A stretch of 64,000 nt of DNA, from assembly GCA_035274845.1 (NCBI GenBank), contig DATENU010000022.1, positions 62,001 to 126,000 on the forward strand, written 5' to 3'. The translations under genes and the position numbers were made by a program. Shown here piece after piece: positions 50,691-59,590 of the stretch; position 1 is the stretch's first letter; every line of letters starts with the position of its first letter. The notes under the pieces are model-generated. The model saw only the letters and a program-made list of their open reading frames with translations, was not told the DNA's origin and ran no database searches. This stretch comes from Chthoniobacterales bacterium (GTDB lineage Bacteria > Verrucomicrobiota > Verrucomicrobiia > Chthoniobacterales > UBA10450).

Positions 50691-52519
50691 GCGCAAACGC
50701 CAAAGACAACATGAGCATACCCACCGAACGCACAGCCACCGCAATTGACCCGATCATCAACGCGTACCGGTCCGGCCATCAGACCGTCCTTCTGTCTGGT
50801 CGATCGCTGTTTGATCTACACATCAATGAGCGTGGCGAATTACGTCCGCTGCGTCACACGTTGATCCGACGCGCACGAGAGGAGTTCGGCATGACTACGC
50901 TTCTCTACAATCTCGCCTTGGGACCTCGCTGGAGTTGGGAAGGTTTCGACGGCAAAGAAAGGCGCGACTTCGAATCAAAGTTGGAAGCGGCGAGGGTTCC
51001 TCTATATGAGGAAGTCCGCAACAACATCACAGGGCGTCCCCCTCACGAACGTGCGGTCGATTTGCTGAAGTCGATCCAACAGACCATCGAGCAGGGCTCG
51101 GATATTCCGCCCGTGTTGGCGCTTTTGGAATGGGGTGAAGACTTGGTGCCGGATTCGGAACGCGGAGCAATCAACGATTGGATCATGCAAATGAATGAGC
51201 TGCTGGTCATGATAGGCAGCGATTACTTGCGCCGGAGGCATCCCTTTCTCATGGTCTTGGCGGGCACTCCGGAACGGATGGACCGTCGTGTTGTGAACAG
51301 CCTTCAACCTGTTCATCTCGCGCAACCCGAACGCGACGAGAAGACACTCTTCATCCAAATGTTGCGCGGGATGCCGCATCTCAAAGGCGCTTCCTACGAG
51401 GAAGGCTTAGACGATTCCGCGGTAGCTAATCTAACGGCTCGGACGCCAAACCAGAGCCTCGAGGAAGCATTCTTCGAATCCGATCGCACCGGTCGTCCCA
51501 TCACGCACACTCGCATTGTCGAACGCAAACGCGCGGATGTTGTCGCCTTATCGGAAGGCACAATGACACTTCTTGATGCCGAGCGAGTCGCCGGGATCAA
51601 GCTTGTGGGACGAACCATAGAACATGTTCTGACTCTCCTATTAAGATGGGCGCAAGGTCTCAAACAAGGCGATCCGCTCACCCCAATGAATATTCTCCTC
51701 GCAGGAGCACCTTCGTCGGCTAAGACCGATCTGGCCCTATTCGCCGCACTCATGTCTCAAACGCCAGCCTATGCACTCTTAAGTCCAAAAGGCTCGTTAG
51801 TGGGCCAAACTGAAAAACTGGTTCGTCTGCTTTTCCGTATTTTCAAAGAACTGAGTCCAGCATTCGGCGTGATTGATGAAATTACCGAGGCATGGCAAAC
51901 GCAGCGAAACAGCACAAATCTCGATTCTGGCGCGTCGGATTCAGTACTCGCTGAAATGCTAACCGCACTCTCGGATTCGTCGCGAGCAGGCCGCACGCTG
52001 CTGATAGCCACTACAAACTGTCCGTGGAAAATTGGCGCGGCAGCTGCGGACCGATTTATGTTCGTACCCGTTCTTTCAGCACTGGAAGAAGATTTCTCTG
52101 CGATCCTATGTGCCATCGGCGAAAGGCTGCTTCCAGACGCGGACTGGGATGCGAGCAGCGCCGAGGTCAAAAACGCAGCTACTGTATTTTATCGCAAGAA
52201 CGCAACTCCTAGGACAATGCGCTCAATCCTTTCCTCCAAGATCGCCAGCGGAGAGGAGCGAGTGCTGCGGCACCTACTTCCCAAGGCAGCTGCAGATTGT
52301 GCACCTCGCCATCCCCGAGATCGAGCGAGTGCCGAATACGCAGACTTGTACGCGATCAGCGTTTGTTCAGACTTGGCCTTACTTCCCTGGCACAATCGAA
52401 TCTTTGACTATCCATTACCGGCTTACCTAAAGGGAATCGTGAGCGAAACCGACGGCACGATTGATATCGATCGGTTGAATCGTCGGATTGAGGAGCTCAG
52501 ACCCAATGTCAACGTCTGA
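50687..52519 (+). CDS. AAA ATPase, Ycf46-like, with atypical Walker A
   Basis: A protein of 610 residues. The N-terminal 270 residues (INAYRSGHQTVLLSGRSLFD; NDWIMQMNELLVMIGSDYL; HPFLMVLAGTPERMDRRVV) look like the degenerate AAA-like module that precedes the active one in Ycf46-type proteins. The second module has Walker A LLAGAPSSAKTDL near 337-347, where Ala replaces the Gly before the catalytic Lys, Walker B AFGVIDEI near 391-396, and a sensor region LLIATTNCPWKIGAAAADRF. ATP binding is still plausible. It may remodel the partner proteins encoded just upstream. It overlaps the next gene by 14 bases. Confidence 0.65.
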   Translation: MSANAKDNMSIPTERTATAIDPIINAYRSGHQTVLLSGRSLFDLHINERGELRPLRHTLIRRAREEFGMTTLLYNLALGPRWSWEGFDGKERRDFESKLEAARVPLYEEVRNNITGRPPHERAVDLLKSIQQTIEQGSDIPPVLALLEWGEDLVPDSERGAINDWIMQMNELLVMIGSDYLRRRHPFLMVLAGTPERMDRRVVNSLQPVHLAQPERDEKTLFIQMLRGMPHLKGASYEEGLDDSAVANLTARTPNQSLEEAFFESDRTGRPITHTRIVERKRADVVALSEGTMTLLDAERVAGIKLVGRTIEHVLTLLLRWAQGLKQGDPLTPMNILLAGAPSSAKTDLALFAALMSQTPAYALLSPKGSLVGQTEKLVRLLFRIFKELSPAFGVIDEITEAWQTQRNSTNLDSGASDSVLAEMLTALSDSSRAGRTLLIATTNCPWKIGAAAADRFMFVPVLSALEEDFSAILCAIGERLLPDADWDASSAEVKNAATVFYRKNATPRTMRSILSSKIASGEERVLRHLLPKAAADCAPRHPRDRASAEYADLYAISVCSDLALLPWHNRIFDYPLPAYLKGIVSETDGTIDIDRLNRRIEELRPNVNV

Positions 52520-53282
52520 AGCGACATTACCATCTAGAGCAGCCAGCCGCGTCGCAGAATACGTCGATGTGTTCATGAATGAACCGCTAGCGTTTCGCGG
52601 ACAACAGTTGCGCGGCACAGGCCCCATTCACGAATTCGAAGGGTTGCTCGCCAAGCGCTGTGGATTTCCGTTTTGCGTCTCCACCTGCAATGCTACGACT
52701 GCGCTGCTTGTCGTTGCGATAGCGGCCAAACTTCGTGGACGCGAGGTAATCTGTCCGCCAAATAACTGGGCGGCCACCTTCGGGCTATTAGAGTTCGCGG
52801 GCGCAAAGCTCATCCGTGCTGAGGCCGACGAACTGCGGAACATTTGTCCAAGGTCCGTTGAAAGTCTCATGTCAGCAGCGACAGCGGCCGTCCTCGCCGC
52901 CGATTGGAAGGGAGAGCGGCATCAGGTGGAGATGATCGCAGTCGCCTGTCGCCACAACGGATGCCTCTATATTGAAGACACTTCTTACATTCCGCCTGAA
53001 CGCTCGGAAAGCGACAGAGCTTCGGTCGCTGACGTTCAAGTAATCTCGTTCGGACCGGGAAAACCCCTCAGCCTCGGTGAAGGCGGGGCGATACTCACCC
53101 GCTCCTCGGCAATTTACGAGACCGCCGTGGCCTTAAGCCAGCATCCTGAACGGTGCCGCGCCGAAGGCATCAAGCCGATGTCAGGTCATCAGTTTCTAAA
53201 TGCCCGAATGCATCCGCTCGCAGCGATTCTGGGCGTCGAGCTGTTGAAACAACAAGCAAACTCACCGAGCCGATTTGTCTGA
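52506..53282 (+). CDS. DegT/DnrJ/EryC1-type aminotransferase, C-terminally short
   Basis: A protein of 258 residues from ATG 52506. Conserved parts of sugar aminotransferases are present: FRGQQLRGTGPIHEFEGLLA, FCVSTCNATTALLVVAIA, PPNNWAATFGLLEFAGAKLI, D158 in YIEDTS and K186 in ISFGPGKPLSLGEGGAIL. It stops soon after GVELLKQQANSPSRFV, while family members usually run to 370-400 residues, so the C-terminal small domain is missing. Either the gene is truncated or the product depends on another subunit. The 750 bases downstream hold no continuation that I can recognise. Confidence 0.65.
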   Translation: MSTSEATLPSRAASRVAEYVDVFMNEPLAFRGQQLRGTGPIHEFEGLLAKRCGFPFCVSTCNATTALLVVAIAAKLRGREVICPPNNWAATFGLLEFAGAKLIRAEADELRNICPRSVESLMSAATAAVLAADWKGERHQVEMIAVACRHNGCLYIEDTSYIPPERSESDRASVADVQVISFGPGKPLSLGEGGAILTRSSAIYETAVALSQHPERCRAEGIKPMSGHQFLNARMHPLAAILGVELLKQQANSPSRFV

Positions 53283-54029
53283 GTGATCGCGCCGCTTACG
53301 CTAAGCTGGCGTGACGCTCCGCCGTTGGGCACGCTTTTGATTTCCCTCTACATTAATCTTTTAAAATCGATGATTTCGCAATCCCAAGTCTACCGCGTTT
53401 GCCGGTTCACTACCTAGTGGCTCGGTAATTTTCACAAACAACCGGATTGTACTGGAATTTCCCAGAAACCGTCTCCAGGAGCAAATAATCGTCAGACGCG
53501 TCCCGTTGCGGAAACGGGCATTCAATCGCGTCTAGCACAATAGGCCTCCAACAGACTCTCTACTCGTGTTGATGGCCACGACGCACCAGACATGCAGTCG
53601 AGGAACGCGTCTGGGGATCTCCCCCCTCCATCGAAGCAGCCAGAGACATCCTGCTAAGAGCACAACCGATCTTTTCTACGAAGCGGTGATTACTTTAATC
53701 TCACCTGTTACTTTGTCAGTTCGGGGACTTGCAAACAGCCAAGGATCACCTCCGCCGGACTTTCGCGCGATGGGATCGTGGAATTGGAATTACTGCGGCC
53801 TGGACGTCGCGCCCCTCAACCTCTGACTCCCCTCAGGCCGCTACGGACGCCCAGGTGCTAGGCCGAGGGCGGCCGGTGGTTCACATCAAGCAGTTTACCA
53901 GCAGGGGCCGATTTCACTCTCGTGGTTTCCGTTCCCCAACGTGAACTTGCCCCTGTTCTCCTACCTTTGCGCACAAATTTCGGTACTTGACGCCTTTTCC
54001 GTCCGTCCACAGATTCGTCCGATTGTGAT
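53283..54029. other. 747-base stretch without a credible gene
   Basis: Open frames are short and show no domain. The clearest structure is the nested stem-loop at 53495-53532. The sequence is less GC-rich at its left end (TTAATCTTTTAAAATCGATG around 53350-53372). It may contain decayed sequence from the aminotransferase gene and the promoter for the amidase gene. Confidence 0.45.
53495..53532. other. nested stem-loop, possible structured RNA or repeat element
   Basis: An outer stem GACGCG/CGCGTC (53495-53500 with 53527-53532) encloses an inner stem CCCGTT/AACGGG (53502-53507 with 53513-53518) with a GCGGA loop; CATTCAAT separates the inner stem from the outer 3' arm. The arrangement is compact, but only one copy was seen and no T-run follows. 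Confidence 0.3.
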
Positions 54030-54542
54030 ATGGCTACAGAACGTGATTCACGCGCCGAGAAGCCAACGAACTCTTCCGTGGCAGCGGAAAGCGTCCTGCA
54101 GACACTGTTCATAAGCGATTGGTCCTATAGCAGGATTCTAGCTAGGTTTGGGATGACAGGTTGCACAGTTCCTGGATGTCCATTTCACGATGATGGCAGC
54201 GGCACGCCGGCAATTTTCTTTTGCGCGTTGAATCTCTCTGACGCAATTCTGCGGGCTGGTCATACGCTCCCGCCAGCGAGCAATGTGAATTACTGCACCC
54301 ATGCGAATCCGCGCGTGCGCAACGCTGATGGTATGGCGCGCATCGTCCGGGCCAAGAATGGAGGTGCGATCGATGTGTCGGGTTGGGCAAACCGACCATC
54401 CTGGCAAGGAATCGTCTACTTTGAGGGGGGCCCCGACTTGCAGAACGCGACGGGCCACATTGACCTTTGGAACGGGACACAGGGAGTGCATGCGCAATAT
54501 CCCACGGCGACTACGATCTGGTTCTGGCGCCTGGCGGCCTGA
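54030..54542 (+). CDS. Tae4-like peptidoglycan amidase (T6SS effector family)
   Basis: A protein of 170 residues. The second half matches the Tae4 pattern: candidate nucleophile C65 in FFCALNLSDAILRAG, a VRNADGMARIVRAKNG strand region, GIVYFEGGPDLQNA, then H143 in the hallmark TGHIDLWNG and a closing TIWFWRLA strand. Tae4 enzymes are NlpC/P60-like amidases that cut the gamma-D-Glu-mDAP bond of target-cell peptidoglycan after delivery by a type VI system. There is no signal peptide, no T6SS gene in the window, and no obvious immunity gene beside it. It converges on the giant gene at 54743. Activity is inferred from motif similarity. Confidence 0.72.
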   Translation: MATERDSRAEKPTNSSVAAESVLQTLFISDWSYSRILARFGMTGCTVPGCPFHDDGSGTPAIFFCALNLSDAILRAGHTLPPASNVNYCTHANPRVRNADGMARIVRAKNGGAIDVSGWANRPSWQGIVYFEGGPDLQNATGHIDLWNGTQGVHAQYPTATTIWFWRLAA

Positions 54543-54742
54543 CAACCGGTGACGGACACCCCTGCGGAAGCTCCACCGTATCCGGGCCAGTTGCCAAACT
54601 TCTTCCTTTAGGGTCCCGCGCCTTTTTGACGTAGCATCATCCTCGAAAACGCGGAACGCCTTATCCGGCTGCATCGTACATTCCCCGATGCGGCTCAGTT
54701 TGGTTTTCTTGGCTCATGCTTTCCATTATGGCTTAGGACGCT

Positions 54743-57700
54743 TTAAACGACTCGAAAAGCGAGACGATCCGATACAACGGGAGAGGCAGCACCTGGATCG
54801 TTTTCCACTTCCGTTAGTTTAGGGGATACTTCACGTGTGCGCGCCCCGGACTCGCCGAAGAGCAGTTCCCAGGGAGACCTGTCTCGGTCTAGCGCGACAT
54901 CGTTGCGTTTGCGCACCAAAATGAAGCGCACATAACCATCCTTCAGTGAGCCAATATTCGAATTCGACGGTGGATCGATAACTGTGAAGGGCAGCTCGGT
55001 AGCCTCAGCGCCCGCCGCCTCGCCGCGGTAGGCCAATGTAGCCACATAGCTCTCGCACGGCTGGCCTCCGATGTCATAAACTCGTTGGGTCACCACAAGC
55101 CAGCGCTCCATGCGTTCCTCGAAGGTGCGGTCGAAACGCTGCGCGTTCGGCACATTGATAAACCCATCCGCCACTCGGAGATTCACATGACCCTGACACT
55201 TCGCCTGGTCGCGCCAGCCCTTGGGAATGATGAAGTCCACGGACGGCAGGAATTGCACCCACTCCGGCGCGGTCAAGGGGCTGTCCAGCGTAGGCAGCGG
55301 TTGGCGTGCGTCGGCCGCGTTCTCCTCGTTGTCCTCCTCCTGCCGGGGCAAGGGCACCTCACAGAGTTCGGGGTAGAGCTTGCGGCGGACGGAAACGCGC
55401 ATCATGAACAAAGCCTTGAGCGCTTCGTTGAGGCGCAGAGGTTCTTTTCCTTCCACTGGGATTTCGTTCGGCAGCGCGAGGATGAACGCGCTGCCTATCA
55501 GGCGCGGCGTTTGCGCGGCGAAGTCGAATGTCAGGCCCACCGGACCGGCGGGTCGTGCGTTCACCACTGGCATATACTCGAAGCCCGGCAGCGCCTCACC
55601 CGTGAGGGTTGGGTCATAGCCGGCATTCACGTACCAGCGCTGGCTGGCACCCGGGCTCTTCAGCACCTCCACGCCTACTTCCAATTGTTCGGCGAGGCCG
55701 GCTTCGGTATACCAGCGATCATTGAGCACAATCAGCAGCGAGGCCGCGGTATCATCGGGACTCGCATGCCCGTTCGTACCATTGAAGGATTTTGTCAGCG
55801 GCAAGATGAAGCGGATGGCGGGCTTAGGCATCGGCTTGCTCCGCGAAGCACGCCGGATGAACCGTCGCCACGGGTTCACCACCTCGGGTTCGTTCTCCAC
55901 GACCACCGCGGTATCTACTGGATCCGCGAAAGCTCCGCCCAGCACCGCGTACCTGGAGTAGGCGGTGGCAGAGAAGCGGTAATACAAGGCCTTCTCTTCC
56001 TTGGGCCGATGGTCGGCAAAAAGTTCCTCCTCGTCCTCCACCTTATCCACGGCAGCGCCGGTCGGGGGGTCGTAACGCCAGAGGCGCAGGTGGCACTCCT
56101 TGGTCAGGCGCGCGAAGTCCGGCCGGTCGGCGAAGGCCCACGCCTCCCACTTCATCGCCAGCGTGGTCCGCGGCCCGCCGCCGGAGGGGTCCAGCTGGGT
56201 TTGATCGCGTGCCACCTCGGCGAGCTGGGCAGTGTCTATCAGCCGTCCATTCCAGTTCCAGACTTGATGATGCACATCGATCCGGCCGATGAGCGCAAAT
56301 CGGGCAAAGTCGCCCTGCTGCCGCAACAGGCCGGCGGACACCTTGTCACCATTCTGCCGGATGGTGAGGGACTGCCACACCTCCTCGGGGAAAGTTCCGT
56401 CGGCGGGAAAGGCCTGGGCCGACTCGAACCAGAGCTCGATGGGCCTCGTGATCGCGTAGTCGTTGGTCTGGGCGTGCGACGAGACATCGGGGGTCAGTTC
56501 GAGCACCCCGCCCGGGTTGCCTTCCGTGATGCCCATCCACTCGTGAAACCGCCTCTGGCCGCCGGTAAAGTCATCGCGCCGCAGCACGGCGTGAGAGGAG
56601 ATACGAACCACCTGCCCCACGGGCACGGTCACCCGCACCGCGGAACCGGCCACCTGGACTGCGAGATTCGCCTGGGCCGCCTCCGTGACCGTGAGTTGAA
56701 TCTCCGGGTCATCCAGAAGCATGTCCCCAACGTCCGGGAAGGGCACTGAGTAGTACGACTTGGTTTTTACCGGGAACAAACATTCCACCAACAGCATCAG
56801 GCGATGCTCCACAGCGGGATCGCACAGGGCGGAACCCAGCAGTCCCGCATCCGTTTTGCTCTCGCGGAAGGGCCGATCGCGTTGCAGCAGATCCCGGGTA
56901 TAGGCGGTCTTCTTCTGCGCCGCCGTTGTCGTGTCCCCCGCCCACGCATACCAGTTCCAGAAGCTGGTGCTTGGCTTACGCAGCGCGACGGTCACGGCGC
57001 TTTGCCGAAAGATGGTGGGATCTGCTTGGGTCGTGAGCAGATACCACTTGCGATCCGGCGTTACGACGCCGGACTTTGCTTCCTGCCTGATCGCATCCCC
57101 GGCGATCCACTCCGGCAGTTCGCTGGCGATGGAGCGCACCTCCTTGGGAGCGATTTGGTTGGTGATCTCCCCCTGGGCATCGCGCGCATTGACGACACGG
57201 ACAGAGGAGACACCGACACGGCGGTAGTGCTTGTATCCAACCTGGTTCTCCGGGGCCGCGAGATCGACGATTCCGAAGTTGCTTCTGGGAACGTTCCATA
57301 CGGCCGCATTCTCCCGGAGCGCTGCGGATAGCACACCGCTATTCAGCGCCACGAAACCGGCGAATTCATAGTGATAGCCGTACAACAGCGCCCAAGCCAC
57401 ATGCGTTGGGTCGAAGATGAATGAAAGACCTGGCTGAAGGGGCTCAGTATCGACCGAATTCTCCAGTTTTTCTCGCTGGCCGGCGATGAGCGAGAGCGCC
57501 TCGTTGCCCAGCGTGAGGAAGCAGCGGCGCGCACCGGACACCTCCGGCATGAAGGCTGGAGGAAGCAGAGGCAGAGCAAGTGGCCGCGACACGATTTGCC
57601 CCGCGTTGTCCTTCGTGCGGCATTCACTTTTCACGCGATTGAAGCTGCGCCACTCCTGACCAGCGGCCGCCGTTCCCCGGGTCACGCCACGACGGCTAAA

Positions 57701-59572
57701 GACGAGATGGCCGCTGATTTCATCGTTGAGGTCGCCGGTGGAGCTATCGTCTTCGGGGCCCGGTCGATCCACCGTGACCCGTATGGGTGGCGGGATGTCG
57801 TACACTTTATTCTCGCCGGGGAACAGATCCGCCAGTGCATCAGTCCAGAGCGGATCGTTGTTCATGAATGCGACGAAGCCAGCCCAGGTGGGCGCGCCCA
57901 CCATGTCTACAGGTGGATTTGCGAACGGGTCAGGTTCGGCAACTTCGACGGAAGGGCGCAGATCCTGCACGGGGTGGACCCTGTCGCGCCTGTTCTCCGC
58001 ATACTGCTGGAGACAGAGCTTTAAATTAGTCACGATCTGCTTGGGGATGTCTTCGGCCGTGACGTTTGCAGGAATGTTCAACAGTTGCGCGCGGTACCGC
58101 GTTATCAGGCTATCGCCCTGCAACAGCCGCGAGGAAGGCAGTTCCGCGAGTAGAGTCCGCAATGCGTTTTTCACGCCGCTCCATTGTGTGGCGTCAAGGC
58201 CGGCCGGCTGGCCACTCGTTTCCCACTGCAGCAGGACGATCCGATCGGCGAAGTCCTTCCCCTGCATTGCCTGCAGCACGATTCTCCACGCCCCCAGCCA
58301 GTGAGGGAGCGCCTTCCGGAGGGCTTCGGCGGAGGGATTAACTGCCGCCAAAGCAACAAAATCCGGCGTTACTGCACTGGTTTCTTCATAGGACGACACC
58401 GCGCCGTTCAATCGGTTGCGCCAGGTCGCAAGGTCGGGCGGCTCATTTGCCGGAAAATGAGCACCCAGAGCGGCCAACAGCGTGCGCAACACGGCGGCTT
58501 GGTCTTCCTCGCTGCCGCCGGAGGCAGCTGCAAAAGCTGCCGCCGCCCTCTTGACCAAGGAACCTCCATCCCCTTCCTCGAACCGACCGAAACCCAGCAT
58601 GTCACGGGTCACGGTCAGGAGGAATCGCTCGATGCGCTGAAGGTAGTTGACGTACTCCCGCTCCTGGGCTTGCGCGACGGTTACGCTCAGAACCGACTCC
58701 GCTCCACGCAGATAGCCGAGAAGGCGCGCGGGCAGGTCCAAGTATTGCGCGGCGCGATAGTTGAGGCCCGGCAGCCAGTCTTCGGTATCCGTCACCCCTC
58801 CCGCGCCCATTCGTACCTGGCCGTAGAATGCGCCGTCGTGAACAAGACGGATGGGCGAATTGGGATTGGTCACGCCGCTGCTGCGATCGACAATGGTGAT
58901 GGGGCAGTAAACCCGGAATACTCCTACGGGTGCTCCAGGGTCAGCATACGAATACCCGATGTGATTGGCGATGTCCGTGAATCGGTTATTCGTCCAATTC
59001 CACCACGCCCCTCCCGTGGGGAAGAGGACGAAATGCGTGGCGTCCGCCGGTATGATGATCCCCGCATCCGAGGCGAGGAAGACGAGGCGAAGTCCCTGGT
59101 TATGCGGTGGCGTCTTCTGGGCCAGCTCGGCGATCCGTCCTTTGAAATAGCCCTGGATGGTGGCGGGATCCGAGGTGTCATTCACTTCAACCACCTGGGC
59201 CGCCATGCTGGACAGGATTTTGGATGGAATGACGTGACCTTGCTGGTCGAAGATTGCTTCGCCGAGACTTTGCTCCGCGTGATTCCGAATGATGTCGGTA
59301 TCCGGCTGGTAGCCCGCAGCGAACGCCTGCAGCGCGAGGTTCGTGGGCGCTCCAACTTCCGAGCCGTTCTGGTTCAGCCAGAACAGGCGCACCTGCGTCG
59401 GCAGGTCCCAGCGCCAGGGATAGAGATGCTTTTCCGTGAGATCAGGCACCGCTGGCTGGAGGCTGGGGTCCTGCCAAAAGACACCGGACAAACTCAAGGT
59501 GAAGTCCCCGGCCTGAGTCTGACCTGGCTCGAGTTTGCTGAGGGTGGAGGCGTCCAGGGTAATATGAAGCAT
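54743..59572 (-). CDS. giant unknown protein (1609 residues)
   Basis: It starts MLHITLDASTLSKLEPGQTQ at 59572, 18 bases after the upstream giant gene. No signal peptide or transmembrane helix is obvious. The composition is beta-rich and aromatic (VFWQDPSLQPAVPDL, HLYPWRWDLPTQVRLFWLNQ), with a helical middle around residues 300-520, consistent with a modular, possibly extracellular or virion-like structural protein, but I recognise no domain. The C-terminal part (NVPNAQRFDRTFEERMERW) is again mixed. Codon use is GC-rich, unlike the array to the left. Together the two giant genes occupy over 9 kb and probably form one complex. Confidence 0.7.
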   Translation of the reverse strand: MLHITLDASTLSKLEPGQTQAGDFTLSLSGVFWQDPSLQPAVPDLTEKHLYPWRWDLPTQVRLFWLNQNGSEVGAPTNLALQAFAAGYQPDTDIIRNHAEQSLGEAIFDQQGHVIPSKILSSMAAQVVEVNDTSDPATIQGYFKGRIAELAQKTPPHNQGLRLVFLASDAGIIIPADATHFVLFPTGGAWWNWTNNRFTDIANHIGYSYADPGAPVGVFRVYCPITIVDRSSGVTNPNSPIRLVHDGAFYGQVRMGAGGVTDTEDWLPGLNYRAAQYLDLPARLLGYLRGAESVLSVTVAQAQEREYVNYLQRIERFLLTVTRDMLGFGRFEEGDGGSLVKRAAAAFAAASGGSEEDQAAVLRTLLAALGAHFPANEPPDLATWRNRLNGAVSSYEETSAVTPDFVALAAVNPSAEALRKALPHWLGAWRIVLQAMQGKDFADRIVLLQWETSGQPAGLDATQWSGVKNALRTLLAELPSSRLLQGDSLITRYRAQLLNIPANVTAEDIPKQIVTNLKLCLQQYAENRRDRVHPVQDLRPSVEVAEPDPFANPPVDMVGAPTWAGFVAFMNNDPLWTDALADLFPGENKVYDIPPPIRVTVDRPGPEDDSSTGDLNDEISGHLVFSRRGVTRGTAAAGQEWRSFNRVKSECRTKDNAGQIVSRPLALPLLPPAFMPEVSGARRCFLTLGNEALSLIAGQREKLENSVDTEPLQPGLSFIFDPTHVAWALLYGYHYEFAGFVALNSGVLSAALRENAAVWNVPRSNFGIVDLAAPENQVGYKHYRRVGVSSVRVVNARDAQGEITNQIAPKEVRSIASELPEWIAGDAIRQEAKSGVVTPDRKWYLLTTQADPTIFRQSAVTVALRKPSTSFWNWYAWAGDTTTAAQKKTAYTRDLLQRDRPFRESKTDAGLLGSALCDPAVEHRLMLLVECLFPVKTKSYYSVPFPDVGDMLLDDPEIQLTVTEAAQANLAVQVAGSAVRVTVPVGQVVRISSHAVLRRDDFTGGQRRFHEWMGITEGNPGGVLELTPDVSSHAQTNDYAITRPIELWFESAQAFPADGTFPEEVWQSLTIRQNGDKVSAGLLRQQGDFARFALIGRIDVHHQVWNWNGRLIDTAQLAEVARDQTQLDPSGGGPRTTLAMKWEAWAFADRPDFARLTKECHLRLWRYDPPTGAAVDKVEDEEELFADHRPKEEKALYYRFSATAYSRYAVLGGAFADPVDTAVVVENEPEVVNPWRRFIRRASRSKPMPKPAIRFILPLTKSFNGTNGHASPDDTAASLLIVLNDRWYTEAGLAEQLEVGVEVLKSPGASQRWYVNAGYDPTLTGEALPGFEYMPVVNARPAGPVGLTFDFAAQTPRLIGSAFILALPNEIPVEGKEPLRLNEALKALFMMRVSVRRKLYPELCEVPLPRQEEDNEENAADARQPLPTLDSPLTAPEWVQFLPSVDFIIPKGWRDQAKCQGHVNLRVADGFINVPNAQRFDRTFEERMERWLVVTQRVYDIGGQPCESYVATLAYRGEAAGAEATELPFTVIDPPSNSNIGSLKDGYVRFILVRKRNDVALDRDRSPWELLFGESGARTREVSPKLTEVENDPGAASPVVSDRLAFRVV

Positions 59573-59590
59573 GGCTTGTGAAAGACTTGG

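Noticed and set aside
53490-53535. CRISPR-like repeat
   Set aside because: The sequence ending GCATTCAATCGCG looks superficially like a CRISPR repeat, but it occurs once and no spacer-repeat spacing follows.
55085-56749. Plus-strand frame of 554 codons opposite the 1609-residue gene
   Set aside because: His/Arg/Gly-rich shadow of the GC-rich coding strand; the minus-strand product has normal composition and is continuous over 4.8 kb.
58184-59581. Plus-strand frame of 465 codons
   Set aside because: Also a shadow of the minus-strand giant gene; no start signal and no domain.
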